A stretch of DNA of 64,000 nt from SIRX01 sp965214475 (GTDB lineage Bacteria; Actinomycetota; Rubrobacteria; Rubrobacterales; Rubrobacteraceae), in assembly GCA_965214475.1 (NCBI GenBank), contig OZ243953.1, positions 1,426,001-1,490,000 of the forward strand, in the 5' to 3' direction. Under the pieces are notes generated by a model. The model did no database searches and was not told the DNA's origin. It was given only the letters and a program-made list of their open reading frames with translations. Numbering within the stretch: the first letter of the stretch is position 1; the number at the start of each line of letters is the position of its first letter. Positions 51,598 through 60,549 of this stretch are shown here, one piece after another. A program made the position numbers and the translations under genes.

Positions 51598-52395
51598 TTA
51601 CCGGTGTCCGTTTCGGGAGATGAGGCCGGACATGTCCCAGGTCTCGATCTCTTCCATGCCGGCCTGGTCGGTAAGGTCCAGGTGTACGGGGGTAACGCTG
51701 ATCTCACCGCTATTTATGGCGGCGAAGTCGGTGTCTTCCGCCTCGTGATGGCCTGGAGGGTTGTTGTAGATGTCGTAGCCCACGCGACCCCGTTCGTCTT
51801 TTACCTCGATCAACTCGTCCTTATAGAACCTGCGCCCGAGCTTCGTCACCCTTACGCCGTTTACCTCCGTAAGGTTCGGGGCGTTGACGTTCAAGATACG
51901 CTCCTCCGGCAGACCGTTCAGGGCTACTTTTACCAGCCGGGAGGTAAAGTCCGCCACCGGCCCGAAGTGCAGTTCCTCATCTTCGCCGACGTGCCAGGCG
52001 CGCTCGACGCTTAAAGAGACGGCGATGCCGGGGACCCCGATCACGATCCCCTCAAAAGCCGCCGCCACCGTGCCGGAGTACGTTATATCGTCGCCCAGGT
52101 TTTCACCGTGATTTATGCCGGAAACCACGATGTCCGGCTCGAAGTCCATGAGGCCTAGCGCCACGAGTCGCACGCAGTCTACCGGCGTGCCGCTACAAGC
52201 GTAGCCCATGACACCGTCGTCCATCTCATACTCCTCGACGTGGAGTGGCTCACCGAAGCTAATGCTCCGCCCCACCCCACTCCGGTTGCGATCTGGGGCA
52301 ACGACCAGCACGTCCCCGATCTTCTCCAGTGCCTGCCGGGCCGCGAGTAGTCCCGAGGCGGTAATTCCATCGTCGTTCGTCAGTACGATCTTCAT
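51598..52395 (-). CDS. surE: 5'/3'-nucleotidase SurE
   Basis: 265 residues. IVLTNDDGITASGLLAARQA (metal Asp pair), VVAPDRNRSGVGRSIS and VVSGINHGENLGDDITYSGT are the SurE signatures. It dephosphorylates nucleoside monophosphates and is often stress-associated. ATG start. Pairs with the HAD gene downstream on the same strand. Confidence 0.94.
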   Translation of the reverse strand: MKIVLTNDDGITASGLLAARQALEKIGDVLVVAPDRNRSGVGRSISFGEPLHVEEYEMDDGVMGYACSGTPVDCVRLVALGLMDFEPDIVVSGINHGENLGDDITYSGTVAAAFEGIVIGVPGIAVSLSVERAWHVGEDEELHFGPVADFTSRLVKVALNGLPEERILNVNAPNLTEVNGVRVTKLGRRFYKDELIEVKDERGRVGYDIYNNPPGHHEAEDTDFAAINSGEISVTPVHLDLTDQAGMEEIETWDMSGLISRNGHR

Positions 52396-52667
52396 CTCTG
52401 AACTTCCTTGCTATCACGCCTTTCTCGGCGCGATTGGATGCTTTCGAAAGAATCCGATTGTACCATTCACGATTCCGGAGCCGGCCTTTCGGCTCCGCCC
52501 GACCTTGTTTTTCGATGCTTTGCCGGCTATTGTTCAAAGTTTGACAGTGGGCCCGAGCCTTTCCTCAAGCTCTGCTCCAACACTTCGTCACTCCGAAAGA
52601 TCGTAGGACAAAAAACCTACACGCAACTGTGTAGACAGCTATTCGCTTTTAGTTTAGTTTGGAGGTT
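52396..52667. other. Divergent gap between surE and the GT81 synthase
   Basis: No gene seen. It contains a hairpin GGAGCCG (52477-52483) / CGGCTCC (52490-52496) with a 6-nt loop. A TTGACA at about 52540 lacks a good -10. Confidence 0.35.
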
Positions 52668-53675
52668 ATGAGAGTAGACAAGAGCAACGTTACGCTTATA
52701 GACGCCGTAGATTGGTTTAGGAATCGTTCTTACGAACACTCGCAGTTCGCCGACCTTGCGAGATTGGGTAAGTACAAACGAGAGCAAAGATTGACCGTGA
52801 GCCTGGTTCTGCCGTGCCGCAACGTGGCAGATACTGTGGGTGGCATCATTGACGAGATCCACGCGGTAAACGAGCAAGCCCAACTGGTGGACGAAATTCT
52901 CGCCATAGACGCCGACTCTGAGGACGGCACGGCAGAGGTAGCCGCCCGGCACGGCGCTCTCGTCTACTCCGAGAACGAGTTGATGTCGCGCCACGGCGAC
53001 GCCCACGGCAAAGGCGACGCGATGTGGCGCTCCCTTTCGGTCGCCAAGGGTGACCTCGTAATGTACGTAGACGCGGACACCAAAGACTTCAAACCCCAGT
53101 TCATCTATGGCGTCCTAGGACCTATCTTGGAGGTCCCACAGGTACGCTACGTAAAGGCGGCTTACCGAAGGCCTTTCATGAAAGACGAAAACATGGAGCC
53201 GGACGGCGGTGGCCGGGTCACGGAGCTCTCGACAAAGCCCTTGTTCAACCTCTTCTATCCGGAACTGACAGGCTTTGTCCAGCCACTCGCCGGAGAGTTC
53301 ATCGCAGACAGAGAGTTGTTCCGCTCGATACCGTTCCTCACCGGCTACGCAGTGGAGACCGGAATCATGATAGACGTACTGAAGAAGGTCGGTCTCGGAG
53401 CGATGGCCCAGGTGGACCTCGGAACCCGACAGAACCGGCACCAAACTTTGCGGAACCTCTCACGAATGTCGTATGCCGTACTCCGGGCGGTCGCCCGGCG
53501 GTTGCGAGAAGACGGCCGTCTCAACCAGGCGCGGGATCCTCAGTTTCCGGAGCAACTATTCCAGCTCAGTGACTATCTACACGCCGTCGCGACACCCGAC
53601 GGGCTCCAGCTTCAGGAGTACGTCGAAGAGCTCGTGGAGAGGCCCCCGATCAACGAAGTCTTGAAGGTAGGCTAG
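52668..53675 (+). CDS. gpgS: GT81 glucosyl/mannosyl-3-phosphoglycerate synthase
   Basis: 335 residues from ATG 52668; a TTG three codons upstream also fits but has no better site. LVLPCRNVADTVGGIIDEIH opens a GT-A fold, DEILAIDADSEDGTAEVAAR binds the nucleotide sugar, VMYVDADTKDFKPQF holds the DxD, and LTGFVQPLAGEFIADRELF and GYAVETGIMIDVL match the GT81 family. Rubrobacter enzymes of this family make mannosyl- or glucosyl-3-phosphoglycerate, precursors of compatible solutes. No phosphatase gene is adjacent. Dual specificity is possible. Confidence 0.87.
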   Translation: MRVDKSNVTLIDAVDWFRNRSYEHSQFADLARLGKYKREQRLTVSLVLPCRNVADTVGGIIDEIHAVNEQAQLVDEILAIDADSEDGTAEVAARHGALVYSENELMSRHGDAHGKGDAMWRSLSVAKGDLVMYVDADTKDFKPQFIYGVLGPILEVPQVRYVKAAYRRPFMKDENMEPDGGGRVTELSTKPLFNLFYPELTGFVQPLAGEFIADRELFRSIPFLTGYAVETGIMIDVLKKVGLGAMAQVDLGTRQNRHQTLRNLSRMSYAVLRAVARRLREDGRLNQARDPQFPEQLFQLSDYLHAVATPDGLQLQEYVEELVERPPINEVLKVG

Positions 53676-54756
53676 GAGCGAGAGCCTCCGAGGTTTTTTC
53701 GGACTCACCCCTAGTTTGAGGGGGAGCTTTCTGCTTTCCTCTCAGTCCCCGGAGCCATAGCGCCTCGTCTTTGCCGGAGCCCCAGAGTAGAAGAACCGCC
53801 AAAATTCCGTAGATTGGGAGATGGCCGATCAACTCTGTCCAGCTAAACACCGTGAGCGTGAGGTTGGTCGGCCCCAGGGCTAGTACGACGATCTCTCGCG
53901 GGAAGATACCGAGCACGAGCCAGAGACCAATCAGGAACTCCACAGAGCCTATCAAAATAACGAAGATCCCATCCGACACAGGGAAACCCAACCCGGCGGC
54001 GAAGTTCAGCGGGTAGTTCTCCAGAAAAGCGAGCCCGAGCGGAACATTGGCGAGCTTCTCGGTGAAGGCCACTACCAGAAAGCTCACGCCGAGCCCAATA
54101 CGCAGAGTCGGTATCGCGTGCCGGGCCGAACTTTCCGGCGGCTCCAGGCTCGGCAACAACATTCGGTCTACTGAATAAGGTCCGCGCCCCGCCAGAAAGA
54201 AGAAAGCCGCAAATCCCAGGTACAACGCGTTGTCCAACATAGCCTGCGGCCCCAGAAGAAAGATCCCGAATATCCAGAGTCCCGCCAGCCCTCCGGCGGC
54301 TATCCTCGTAAACGCCCCATAGAACAACGAAAGCGCCACCATCGTCTCCGCAAATCCGAGGAAGTTGGCCCACACTCCGGGAAGCTCGTTGTTCGGGCTA
54401 AAAAGCTCTCCCTGCACCCCGCTCACGAGCAACGGTACCGCCACATGAACCCCGAGAATAAGCGGCACGAGACCGTAGAACGCAGCCCGGAGACTATCAG
54501 ACGAACCGAAGGCTTCGGGACCGGGTACGAGCCCTTGCCCCCACCTCCGCCACAGGACAACGCCCCCCAGGGTAGCCACCAAGACACCCGTGACGAGCAC
54601 CAGCGGCAGCGGACGAAAGAACAAATCCCAGCGCAGCGGAAAGCCCGAAGCGTCCTGGAACCACTTTTCGTGGGCCGACGCCGGACCGGCCACGACGAAG
54701 GTCGTAACCAAGACCGAAGCTACCAACAAGAATCTCCGTCGAATAGATGTGCCCAT
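53650..54756 (-). CDS. DoxX-like membrane protein
   Basis: 368 residues. A signal peptide ends near VVAGPASA, leaving a mature start HEKWFQD. About eight hydrophobic helices follow. The half from IPTLRIGLGVSFLVVAFTEK resembles DoxX/SURF4-type membrane proteins. Role unknown; such proteins are linked to quinone or terminal-oxidase biology in some bacteria. Its 3' end overlaps the GT81 gene by 26 bp on the opposite strand. Confidence 0.75.
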   Translation of the reverse strand: MGTSIRRRFLLVASVLVTTFVVAGPASAHEKWFQDASGFPLRWDLFFRPLPLVLVTGVLVATLGGVVLWRRWGQGLVPGPEAFGSSDSLRAAFYGLVPLILGVHVAVPLLVSGVQGELFSPNNELPGVWANFLGFAETMVALSLFYGAFTRIAAGGLAGLWIFGIFLLGPQAMLDNALYLGFAAFFFLAGRGPYSVDRMLLPSLEPPESSARHAIPTLRIGLGVSFLVVAFTEKLANVPLGLAFLENYPLNFAAGLGFPVSDGIFVILIGSVEFLIGLWLVLGIFPREIVVLALGPTNLTLTVFSWTELIGHLPIYGILAVLLLWGSGKDEALWLRGLRGKQKAPPQTRGESEKTSEALAPSLPSRLR

Positions 54757-54960
54757 ACGTCCATCTCCTTTTAGGCCGCCAAACTGACACCAGCAATGTG
54801 CGAACCAGCAGTAAGCTACAGTTTGATATTACGACGTTACATTGGAGATCAATATGAATTCTCGTACTACAGAGCGTGTTTCGGCGAAAAAGTTCGGGCT
54901 GCCGTTGCAAACGCAATAGCGCCAGCGACAGCCCGACACGGCTCGGGATGTGAATTCTGG

Positions 54961-57003
54961 CTAGACGACTTTCTCCTGCACCTCGTCGGCGTTGGCGGTG
55001 AGGACTTTGTCTACCAGGTTCGGCGTCACTTCCTCGTAGTGGCTGTGCTCGACGTGGAAGTTGGCCCGGCCGCCGCTCAGGGAGCGAAGGTCGCGGGCGT
55101 AGGTGAGCATCTCCACCTGCGGCACTTCGGCCTCTATGACCTGCCGCTCGCCGCGCTGCTCCATACCCATCGGGCGTCCCCGGCGGCCCGAGAGGTCGCC
55201 CATGATGTCACCGACGAGTTCGGTCGGGGCGAGGACTTCCACCTTGACGAAGGGTTCCAGCAACACCGGGTTGGATTTCTCTACCGCATCCTTGAAGGCC
55301 ATGGAGCCGGCGACCTTGAACGCGTTCTCCGAAGAGTCTACGGAGTGGTGTGAGCCGTCGTAGAGTCGCACCTTTACGTCCACGACTGGGTAGCCCGCTA
55401 TGGAGCCTTCGGACATGGCTTCGATTACGCCCTTCTCCACCGCCGGGATGAACTGGCGGGGGATGGAACCGCCGACGATGGCGTTCTCGAACTCGAATCC
55501 TGAACCGCTGGGGAGCGGGGCAACTTCGATGTGACAGTCTCCGAACTGACCGCGCCCGCCGGTCTGCTTCTTGTAGCGCCCCTGAGCCTGGGATTCGCCC
55601 GTGATCGTCTCCAGAAACGGCACCTTTGGGGCTCGTGCCTCGACCTCGACCCCGTAGCGATTGTTTATCCTCTCCAGTGCAAGCTCCACGTGCATCTGGG
55701 CTAGGCCGGAGAGAACGTCCTCCCCCGTGGCCGGTGAGCGTTCCAGCTTCAGCGACGGGTCTTCATCCACGACGCGCCGGATGGCTTCGAACACCTTCTC
55801 TTCCTGGCCCCGAGCTTTGGCTCCTACCGCGAAGGCCGTGGTCGGCTCCGGCAGCTCCACCGGCTCGTAGATTATCTCCCGTTCCGGCTTGCAGAGCGTG
55901 TTGAAGGTGTTGGTGTCTTTGAGCTTGGTGATGGCAATGATGTCTCCGGCCACGGCTTCGTCGGTAGGTTCGCGGTCTTTGCCCATCATGTGCGAGATGC
56001 CCCCAAGCCTTTCCTGAGAGCCCGTGCGCGGGTTGACGAGCGCCTCGTCCGAGCGGCAACGGCCGCTCACTACGCGCAGCACGCTCAGGCGTCCGGCGAA
56101 CGGGTCCACGTAGGTCTTGAAGACATAGGCCGAGAAAGGCCCGTCCGGGTCGCAAGGGATCTCCTCCCCCGACTCATCTACCCACTGCGAGCGGTCGACG
56201 GGGCTCGGTGCACTACCAGCGATCACATCCAGCACCCGGTCCACCCCGATCATACGCTCGGCGCTCGCCGCGAGCACCGGGATGATGAGCCCGTCGGCAA
56301 TGCCCTTCCGTATTCCTTCGAACGCTTCCTGGGTGGTAAACTCTTCGCCTTCCAGGTACTTCTCTAGCAGGGTGTCGTCGCTCTCGGCGATGGCCTCGAA
56401 AAGCTGGACCTTCGCAGCGTCCACCTCTTCCTCCATGCCGTCCGGAATCTCTTCTCTCTGTTCCCCGTCTACAAAAGCGATGCCGCTTAAAAGTCCGTAT
56501 ATGCCCTTGAAGTCGTCCTCCCGGCCTATCGGGAGGTTCAGCGGCACGACCGCCGTCCCGAACCTCTCGCGGAGTTGCTCGACGACAGCGCCGAAATCCG
56601 CTCGTTCCCGGTCCAGATGATTTACGACGACCATGTGCGGGATGTCTTCTTTCTCGCCCCGTCGCCAGACTCTCTCGGTAACAACCTGTATAGGGTCTTG
56701 GGAGTGGACCACCAGCACCGCGCAGTCGGCGACCCGCTGGGAGATGAAAGCATCCCCGATAAACCCACCGTCACCCGGAGTGTCTAACAGGTTGATCCGG
56801 CGCCCTTTCCACTCGCAAGTCGCGACGCTCATGCCAAGCGTCATGCCACGCTCGACCTCTTCCTCCATGTAGTCCAGCACGCCTTCTATAGGACCGCTGC
56901 GCCCAGACGCAAGCCCCAGCATCCCCTCCCCCAGAACCGTCTTTCCACTACCCCGATGACCAATTAAGCATACATTGCGAATCAACTCCGGCTCGACTGC
57001 CAC
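54961..57003 (-). CDS. Elongation factor G paralogue (EF-G-like, EF-G2 type)
   Basis: 680 residues with EF-G domain order. G1 is GHRGSGKTVLGE, G2 RGMTLGMS, G3 DTPGDGGF and G4 VVNHLDRE. Domains II-V follow, with YKKQTGGRGQFGDCHIEVAP (domain IV). Standard EF-G has DTPGH with a catalytic His and NKxD; here it is Asp and NHLD. So its GTPase chemistry or specificity may differ, and it may act as a ribosome-recycling or stress paralogue. GTG start. Not adjacent to ribosomal genes, so it is not the main fusA. Confidence 0.87.
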   Translation of the reverse strand: MAVEPELIRNVCLIGHRGSGKTVLGEGMLGLASGRSGPIEGVLDYMEEEVERGMTLGMSVATCEWKGRRINLLDTPGDGGFIGDAFISQRVADCAVLVVHSQDPIQVVTERVWRRGEKEDIPHMVVVNHLDRERADFGAVVEQLRERFGTAVVPLNLPIGREDDFKGIYGLLSGIAFVDGEQREEIPDGMEEEVDAAKVQLFEAIAESDDTLLEKYLEGEEFTTQEAFEGIRKGIADGLIIPVLAASAERMIGVDRVLDVIAGSAPSPVDRSQWVDESGEEIPCDPDGPFSAYVFKTYVDPFAGRLSVLRVVSGRCRSDEALVNPRTGSQERLGGISHMMGKDREPTDEAVAGDIIAITKLKDTNTFNTLCKPEREIIYEPVELPEPTTAFAVGAKARGQEEKVFEAIRRVVDEDPSLKLERSPATGEDVLSGLAQMHVELALERINNRYGVEVEARAPKVPFLETITGESQAQGRYKKQTGGRGQFGDCHIEVAPLPSGSGFEFENAIVGGSIPRQFIPAVEKGVIEAMSEGSIAGYPVVDVKVRLYDGSHHSVDSSENAFKVAGSMAFKDAVEKSNPVLLEPFVKVEVLAPTELVGDIMGDLSGRRGRPMGMEQRGERQVIEAEVPQVEMLTYARDLRSLSGGRANFHVEHSHYEEVTPNLVDKVLTANADEVQEKVV

Positions 57004-57183
57004 GAGTTCCTCCTTTCTTACGCTTATCCCCTGCCGCCCCCACGAAGGGCGGACTCCTTAGCTTAACCCAGAGAGGATATTCGCGCACCATGCCGAAGAC
57101 TTTTTCTCTCGCGCAAGGTTCGTGGATGCTAGACTCAACTTATCGGGGCTAGAGGCCTCTCACAAGTCTCCACCGGAGGACGA

Positions 57184-57564
57184 ATGCACAGCGGCACGGC
57201 GGGATTTTCTCGGGAAAATGTCGGGCGGTTATTGATCAAGCTTTCGCCTTGTGTCGCCGTTGTTTCCCTCGTCTATCTATTCTGGGGGCTTCTCTCTAGT
57301 GCGGAGGCGTACGGTGACGTCGAGCACGGTTTCTCATTGCTGGTGGCTTTTGGGGCGGTGGGTGGCCTCGGATACCTGGCGACTTTAGCTTATCGAAACT
57401 CTAGACACCTGGCTTCCGCCTGCTCGCTTTTGGACGGCACCAAGCCTCTTGAAGTTCGACGTTTCGGCGGCATTCTCGTCGATAGCGCTAACTGGCCGTT
57501 GCTGGTGGCGCTGCTTTTCGGCCCTTTTTTCGTGCTCCTTGCGGGTCTCGGAGGTTGGGTCTAG
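57184..57564 (+). CDS. Small membrane protein, hypothetical
   Basis: 126 residues, ATG start behind GGAGGA. Three hydrophobic segments (about 18-38, 50-67 and 103-122) around a loop with two-Cys spacing (CSLLDGTKP). No family recognised. It precedes yidC by 76 bp on the same strand. Confidence 0.65.
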   Translation: MHSGTAGFSRENVGRLLIKLSPCVAVVSLVYLFWGLLSSAEAYGDVEHGFSLLVAFGAVGGLGYLATLAYRNSRHLASACSLLDGTKPLEVRRFGGILVDSANWPLLVALLFGPFFVLLAGLGGWV

Positions 57565-57603
57565 CAGACTCTAGCTAGACACGATTTTCAACGAGATCTA
57601 CTT

Positions 57604-57625
57604 CGGGGGATTCACCACTCCCCCG
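57604..57625 (+). terminator. Hairpin between the small membrane gene and yidC
   Basis: CGGGGG (57604-57609) pairs with CCCCCG (57620-57625), directly before the TAAGGAG ribosome site of yidC. It may terminate or attenuate, but no T-run follows. Confidence 0.4.
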
Positions 57626-57639
57626 GTAAGGAGCAGAAC

Positions 57640-58317
57640 GTGATCGAACTATTGGGCAGCTTGTTCGACCCACTCGTCACCCTTTTGGGTTCCGGGTTGC
57701 AACTCTTCCACAGCTGGGGCGTCCCCTGGTGGCTCTCCATCGCCATGTTGACGGTCGTCGTGCGAACCATACTCTTTCCTCTAACAGTAAAACAAGTAAA
57801 GAACATGCGTCAGATGCAGGAGCTAAAGCCGACGTTAGACGAAATCCGCGAAAAGTACAACGAAGATCCAAAGGAGCAGCAACGGGCGATGACGGAACTC
57901 TACACGGAACGGGAACTCAACCCGCTTGGAGGATGCCTACCGCTGTTTATCCAGATGCCCGTGTTCCTTGGATTGTTCTACACGATAAAGGAGTTCGAGA
58001 ACCTACAGAGCTTCACGAGCGGGGGACTTTTGTGGTTTCAAGACCTGACGGTGCATGACCCTTTTTTCGTACTGCCCGTGATCTTCGTGCTTTCCATGAC
58101 GGCTGCACAGGAGATCCCGCTGAGAAATACGGCTCCTCAGCAGCGCCGGCTAATGCGGTTCCTCCCGGTGGTCTTCGGGGCTTTCATGGCTTTCGGAAAC
58201 TTCCCCGCGGGTCTGTTCGTTTACTGGATCGCGAACAACCTCATCTCCTTGATTCATAATATCCTGATCTACCATCCTTTCGAAAACAACGCTATAAAGC
58301 GCCAACAGAGAGAGTAG
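57640..58317 (+). CDS. yidC: YidC/Oxa1-family membrane insertase
   Basis: 225 residues, GTG start behind TAAGGAG. WWLSIAMLTVVVRTILFPL (with the functional Arg), LKPTLDEIREKYNEDPKEQQ (coiled C1 region), NPLGGCLPLFIQMPVFLGLF and FPAGLFVYWIANNLISLIHN mark the five-helix core. It inserts membrane proteins, with or without Sec. It is the short form with no long periplasmic domain. No rnpA-rpmH context, so it may be a second YidC. Confidence 0.92.
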   Translation: MIELLGSLFDPLVTLLGSGLQLFHSWGVPWWLSIAMLTVVVRTILFPLTVKQVKNMRQMQELKPTLDEIREKYNEDPKEQQRAMTELYTERELNPLGGCLPLFIQMPVFLGLFYTIKEFENLQSFTSGGLLWFQDLTVHDPFFVLPVIFVLSMTAAQEIPLRNTAPQQRRLMRFLPVVFGAFMAFGNFPAGLFVYWIANNLISLIHNILIYHPFENNAIKRQQRE

Positions 58318-58398
58318 AGAGTTCAGAATAGCCACCCGGATCATCGGATGGTTTATCCTATAGGGCACAAAAGGGTAACCCAGAAAGGAGCATCATAA

Positions 58399-58797
58399 AT
58401 GGCGAAAGGCAACCAGCATCCGCTCGACAGCGACCGTGGCGCTACCGTCGTCGAACAACCTGTGGTCACGAGCATCGTCAGCGTAGTAACCCGAGAGGCC
58501 GAGAAGGTTCAGATGTCCTCCGGCGGCAACCGCGTTCCGGGCGACAGCTCCCAAACGGTTGGCGAGTTCCTCAGTGGCCTAACCGGTAGCGGAGACTTCA
58601 CCCGCGGCGTCTCCGTCGAGGTCGATGGGCGCGAGGCGGCGGTGGACCTCACAATGACGGTACCTTACGGCGAGTCCATACCGCAGGTAACGCAAGCCGT
58701 GCGCGACACTGTAGTTCGGCGCATAAAGGATCTCGCCGGCATAAACGTTACAGAGGTCAACATAACCGTCGCAGACGTAGCCCTCTCCGAACAGTAG
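58399..58797 (+). CDS. Asp23/Gls24-family envelope stress protein
   Basis: 132 residues. The Asp23 domain (about 28-128) shows VVTSIVSVVTREAEKVQMS, AAVDLTMTVPYGESIPQVTQ and NVTEVNITVADVALSE. The family associates with the membrane and the stress response. ATG start behind AAGGAG. Confidence 0.88.
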   Translation: MAKGNQHPLDSDRGATVVEQPVVTSIVSVVTREAEKVQMSSGGNRVPGDSSQTVGEFLSGLTGSGDFTRGVSVEVDGREAAVDLTMTVPYGESIPQVTQAVRDTVVRRIKDLAGINVTEVNITVADVALSEQ

Positions 58798-58904
58798 GAA
58801 CGCCTTTGTAGTATCCATCCGAATATTACTTTCTCTGGCGGGATGTTTAGTCCCTGGGCGCATGCGGAATGATGGACGCTGGACGTGAACCCAATCAGGA
58901 GAGT

Positions 58905-60464
58905 ATGAATTTGAAGAAGTCAGTATTTTTGGCGGCTTTGCTGGCTATGATGCTGGTAAGCATCGCCCCGGCATCAGCCCAAACAACGAGTGGTCCGACT
59001 ATTGCGCCCGACTTGTTGTCGGTCGTAGACGTAACGGCCACGAACAACGACTATAACGGTAGCGGCACCAACGATACTACGGCGGTCTTTACGTTCGATG
59101 AGCCGACCGAGGTTGTCGGTTGCTGCGCCGGATTCCAGCTCATTCACACGGATACGGTAAACAACGACCCTCTAAAAGCCATTGACGTGCTCACCGGTAA
59201 CGGAACCGCTGAGATCACACTAGCCTTCGAGGGCCAGATCTCTGTAGCCAACACCGCCCGCGGCACAATAGACAAAAACATCGTACAGACCGTGGACGGC
59301 GGCAGCAAGACGAACAACCCGCCTCAGGCGGCGCCCGTCGTCGGGACGACTAACGCCCCCGACCTGGTGAGCGTTCGCCAGGACTTGAACACGCTGCTGT
59401 ACACCTTTGACCAGTCCATCGCCGAAGACGATGACGTTATCCAGAACACCTCCGGGCTGCGTTTCTACACAGAGGACGCCATCACCTACGGCGCCCAGGC
59501 CGTCGAGCAGGTTGACGACAACACGCTACGCGCGGTCTTTGATCTTCCGCAAGGCACCACCGTCGCTGACGCGGTAGGTGGCTTCGTAACCCAGGGTACC
59601 GTCGTGGGCGCCGACGTCAACGGCGACGGCACCTTCGAGCCGAACGAACTTGACGAAACCCTCGTCGGTGAGCCGCTCGGTGGCGGCTTCACCACCTGCC
59701 CGCCTTCTACGGTGGACGAAACGAACCTACCCTCCGGCCAGACCGTTGCCCCCGATCTTCAGTTTGTTGGCAACTTCCGCCAGGGTCCGTACACTGCCGA
59801 GCTCGAACCGACCACCTGCGTGGACTACGACTTCGACCAGGCTGCCTACCTCGCCGGCGGTAACCGCACTAGCTTTCACCTGGTCCCGACCGATGGCGGC
59901 CCGGTCTTGGACGCAACCGGCATGAAGCCCGAAGACGACGTAGAGGGCGACGACAAGATCACCGTTCAGTATCTCGGTCTGCTCGATGAGTCCGACTTCG
60001 CCCGCGGCTACGTGGACGGCAACGTGGTAACCAGCAATGTCAATGGCGACGGCCCGTACAACGTGGCCCAAGCCGACGCGATCAGCAACGGCGGCAACAC
60101 CGACGACCCCGACCTAGAGACCATCTCGGAGAAGAGCGACAAAAAGCTGTTCTTTGAGTTCGATGAGGATCTCGACCAGGAGGACGTTGTTCAGGATACC
60201 GCCGGATTGCGCTTCTACACCGAAGCCGGTGATGTATACACAGCCTCCGTGGTCAAAAAGACCAACCGGGAGGACGTGCTCGTAGCCAAGTTCGACCTGC
60301 CCAAGGGTGTAAGCGCCAGGGACGCAGTCGGCGGCCTTGTGGTTCAGGGCACGGTAGTTGCGCCCGACGATGACGGCGACGGCGCGAAGGAACCCAACTC
60401 CTTTGACGAAGTGCGCAAGTCCTCGGGTAAGATCCAGAAGGACACCGTAAGCGTAATAGACTAG
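58905..60464 (+). CDS. Secreted four-repeat protein with EF-hand-like loops
   Basis: About 519 residues from ATG 58905, which has an AGGAG site. A signal peptide (to about 25, ending APASAQ) precedes four beta-rich repeats of about 115 residues. Their ends share (A/Y)RG-type and AVGGFVTQGTVV / AVGGLVVQGTVV motifs. Repeats 2 and 4 are closest (SGLRFYTEDA... and AGLRFYTEAG...). Each ends with a D-rich loop, best in DVNGDGTFEPNE (about 237-248), which fits an EF-hand Ca-binding loop. Two Cys in repeat 1 (VVGCCAGF). Likely calcium-stabilised and exported; function unknown. Confidence 0.7.
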   Translation: MNLKKSVFLAALLAMMLVSIAPASAQTTSGPTIAPDLLSVVDVTATNNDYNGSGTNDTTAVFTFDEPTEVVGCCAGFQLIHTDTVNNDPLKAIDVLTGNGTAEITLAFEGQISVANTARGTIDKNIVQTVDGGSKTNNPPQAAPVVGTTNAPDLVSVRQDLNTLLYTFDQSIAEDDDVIQNTSGLRFYTEDAITYGAQAVEQVDDNTLRAVFDLPQGTTVADAVGGFVTQGTVVGADVNGDGTFEPNELDETLVGEPLGGGFTTCPPSTVDETNLPSGQTVAPDLQFVGNFRQGPYTAELEPTTCVDYDFDQAAYLAGGNRTSFHLVPTDGGPVLDATGMKPEDDVEGDDKITVQYLGLLDESDFARGYVDGNVVTSNVNGDGPYNVAQADAISNGGNTDDPDLETISEKSDKKLFFEFDEDLDQEDVVQDTAGLRFYTEAGDVYTASVVKKTNREDVLVAKFDLPKGVSARDAVGGLVVQGTVVAPDDDGDGAKEPNSFDEVRKSSGKIQKDTVSVID

Positions 60465-60492
60465 CCAGTAGCCAAGTTACATAAGAACGACA

Positions 60493-60516
60493 AAGCCCCC
60501 GGAGATCCGGGGGCTT
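60493..60516. terminator. Bidirectional terminator
   Basis: AAGCCCCCGG (60493-60502) and CCGGGGGCTT (60507-60516) form a 10-bp stem with a 4-nt loop, followed by TCTCTTT. It lies between the convergent secreted-protein and E2 genes. Confidence 0.85.
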
Positions 60517-60549
60517 CTCTTTGCTCGGTGAAAGCTGCTAGCTAATCAG

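Noticed and set aside
54856..54919. Short plus-strand frame of 21 codons (MNSRTTERVSAKKFGLPLQT...) with a GGAG site.
   Set aside because: Very short and without supporting context; could be chance in the 200-bp gap before the EF-G-like gene.
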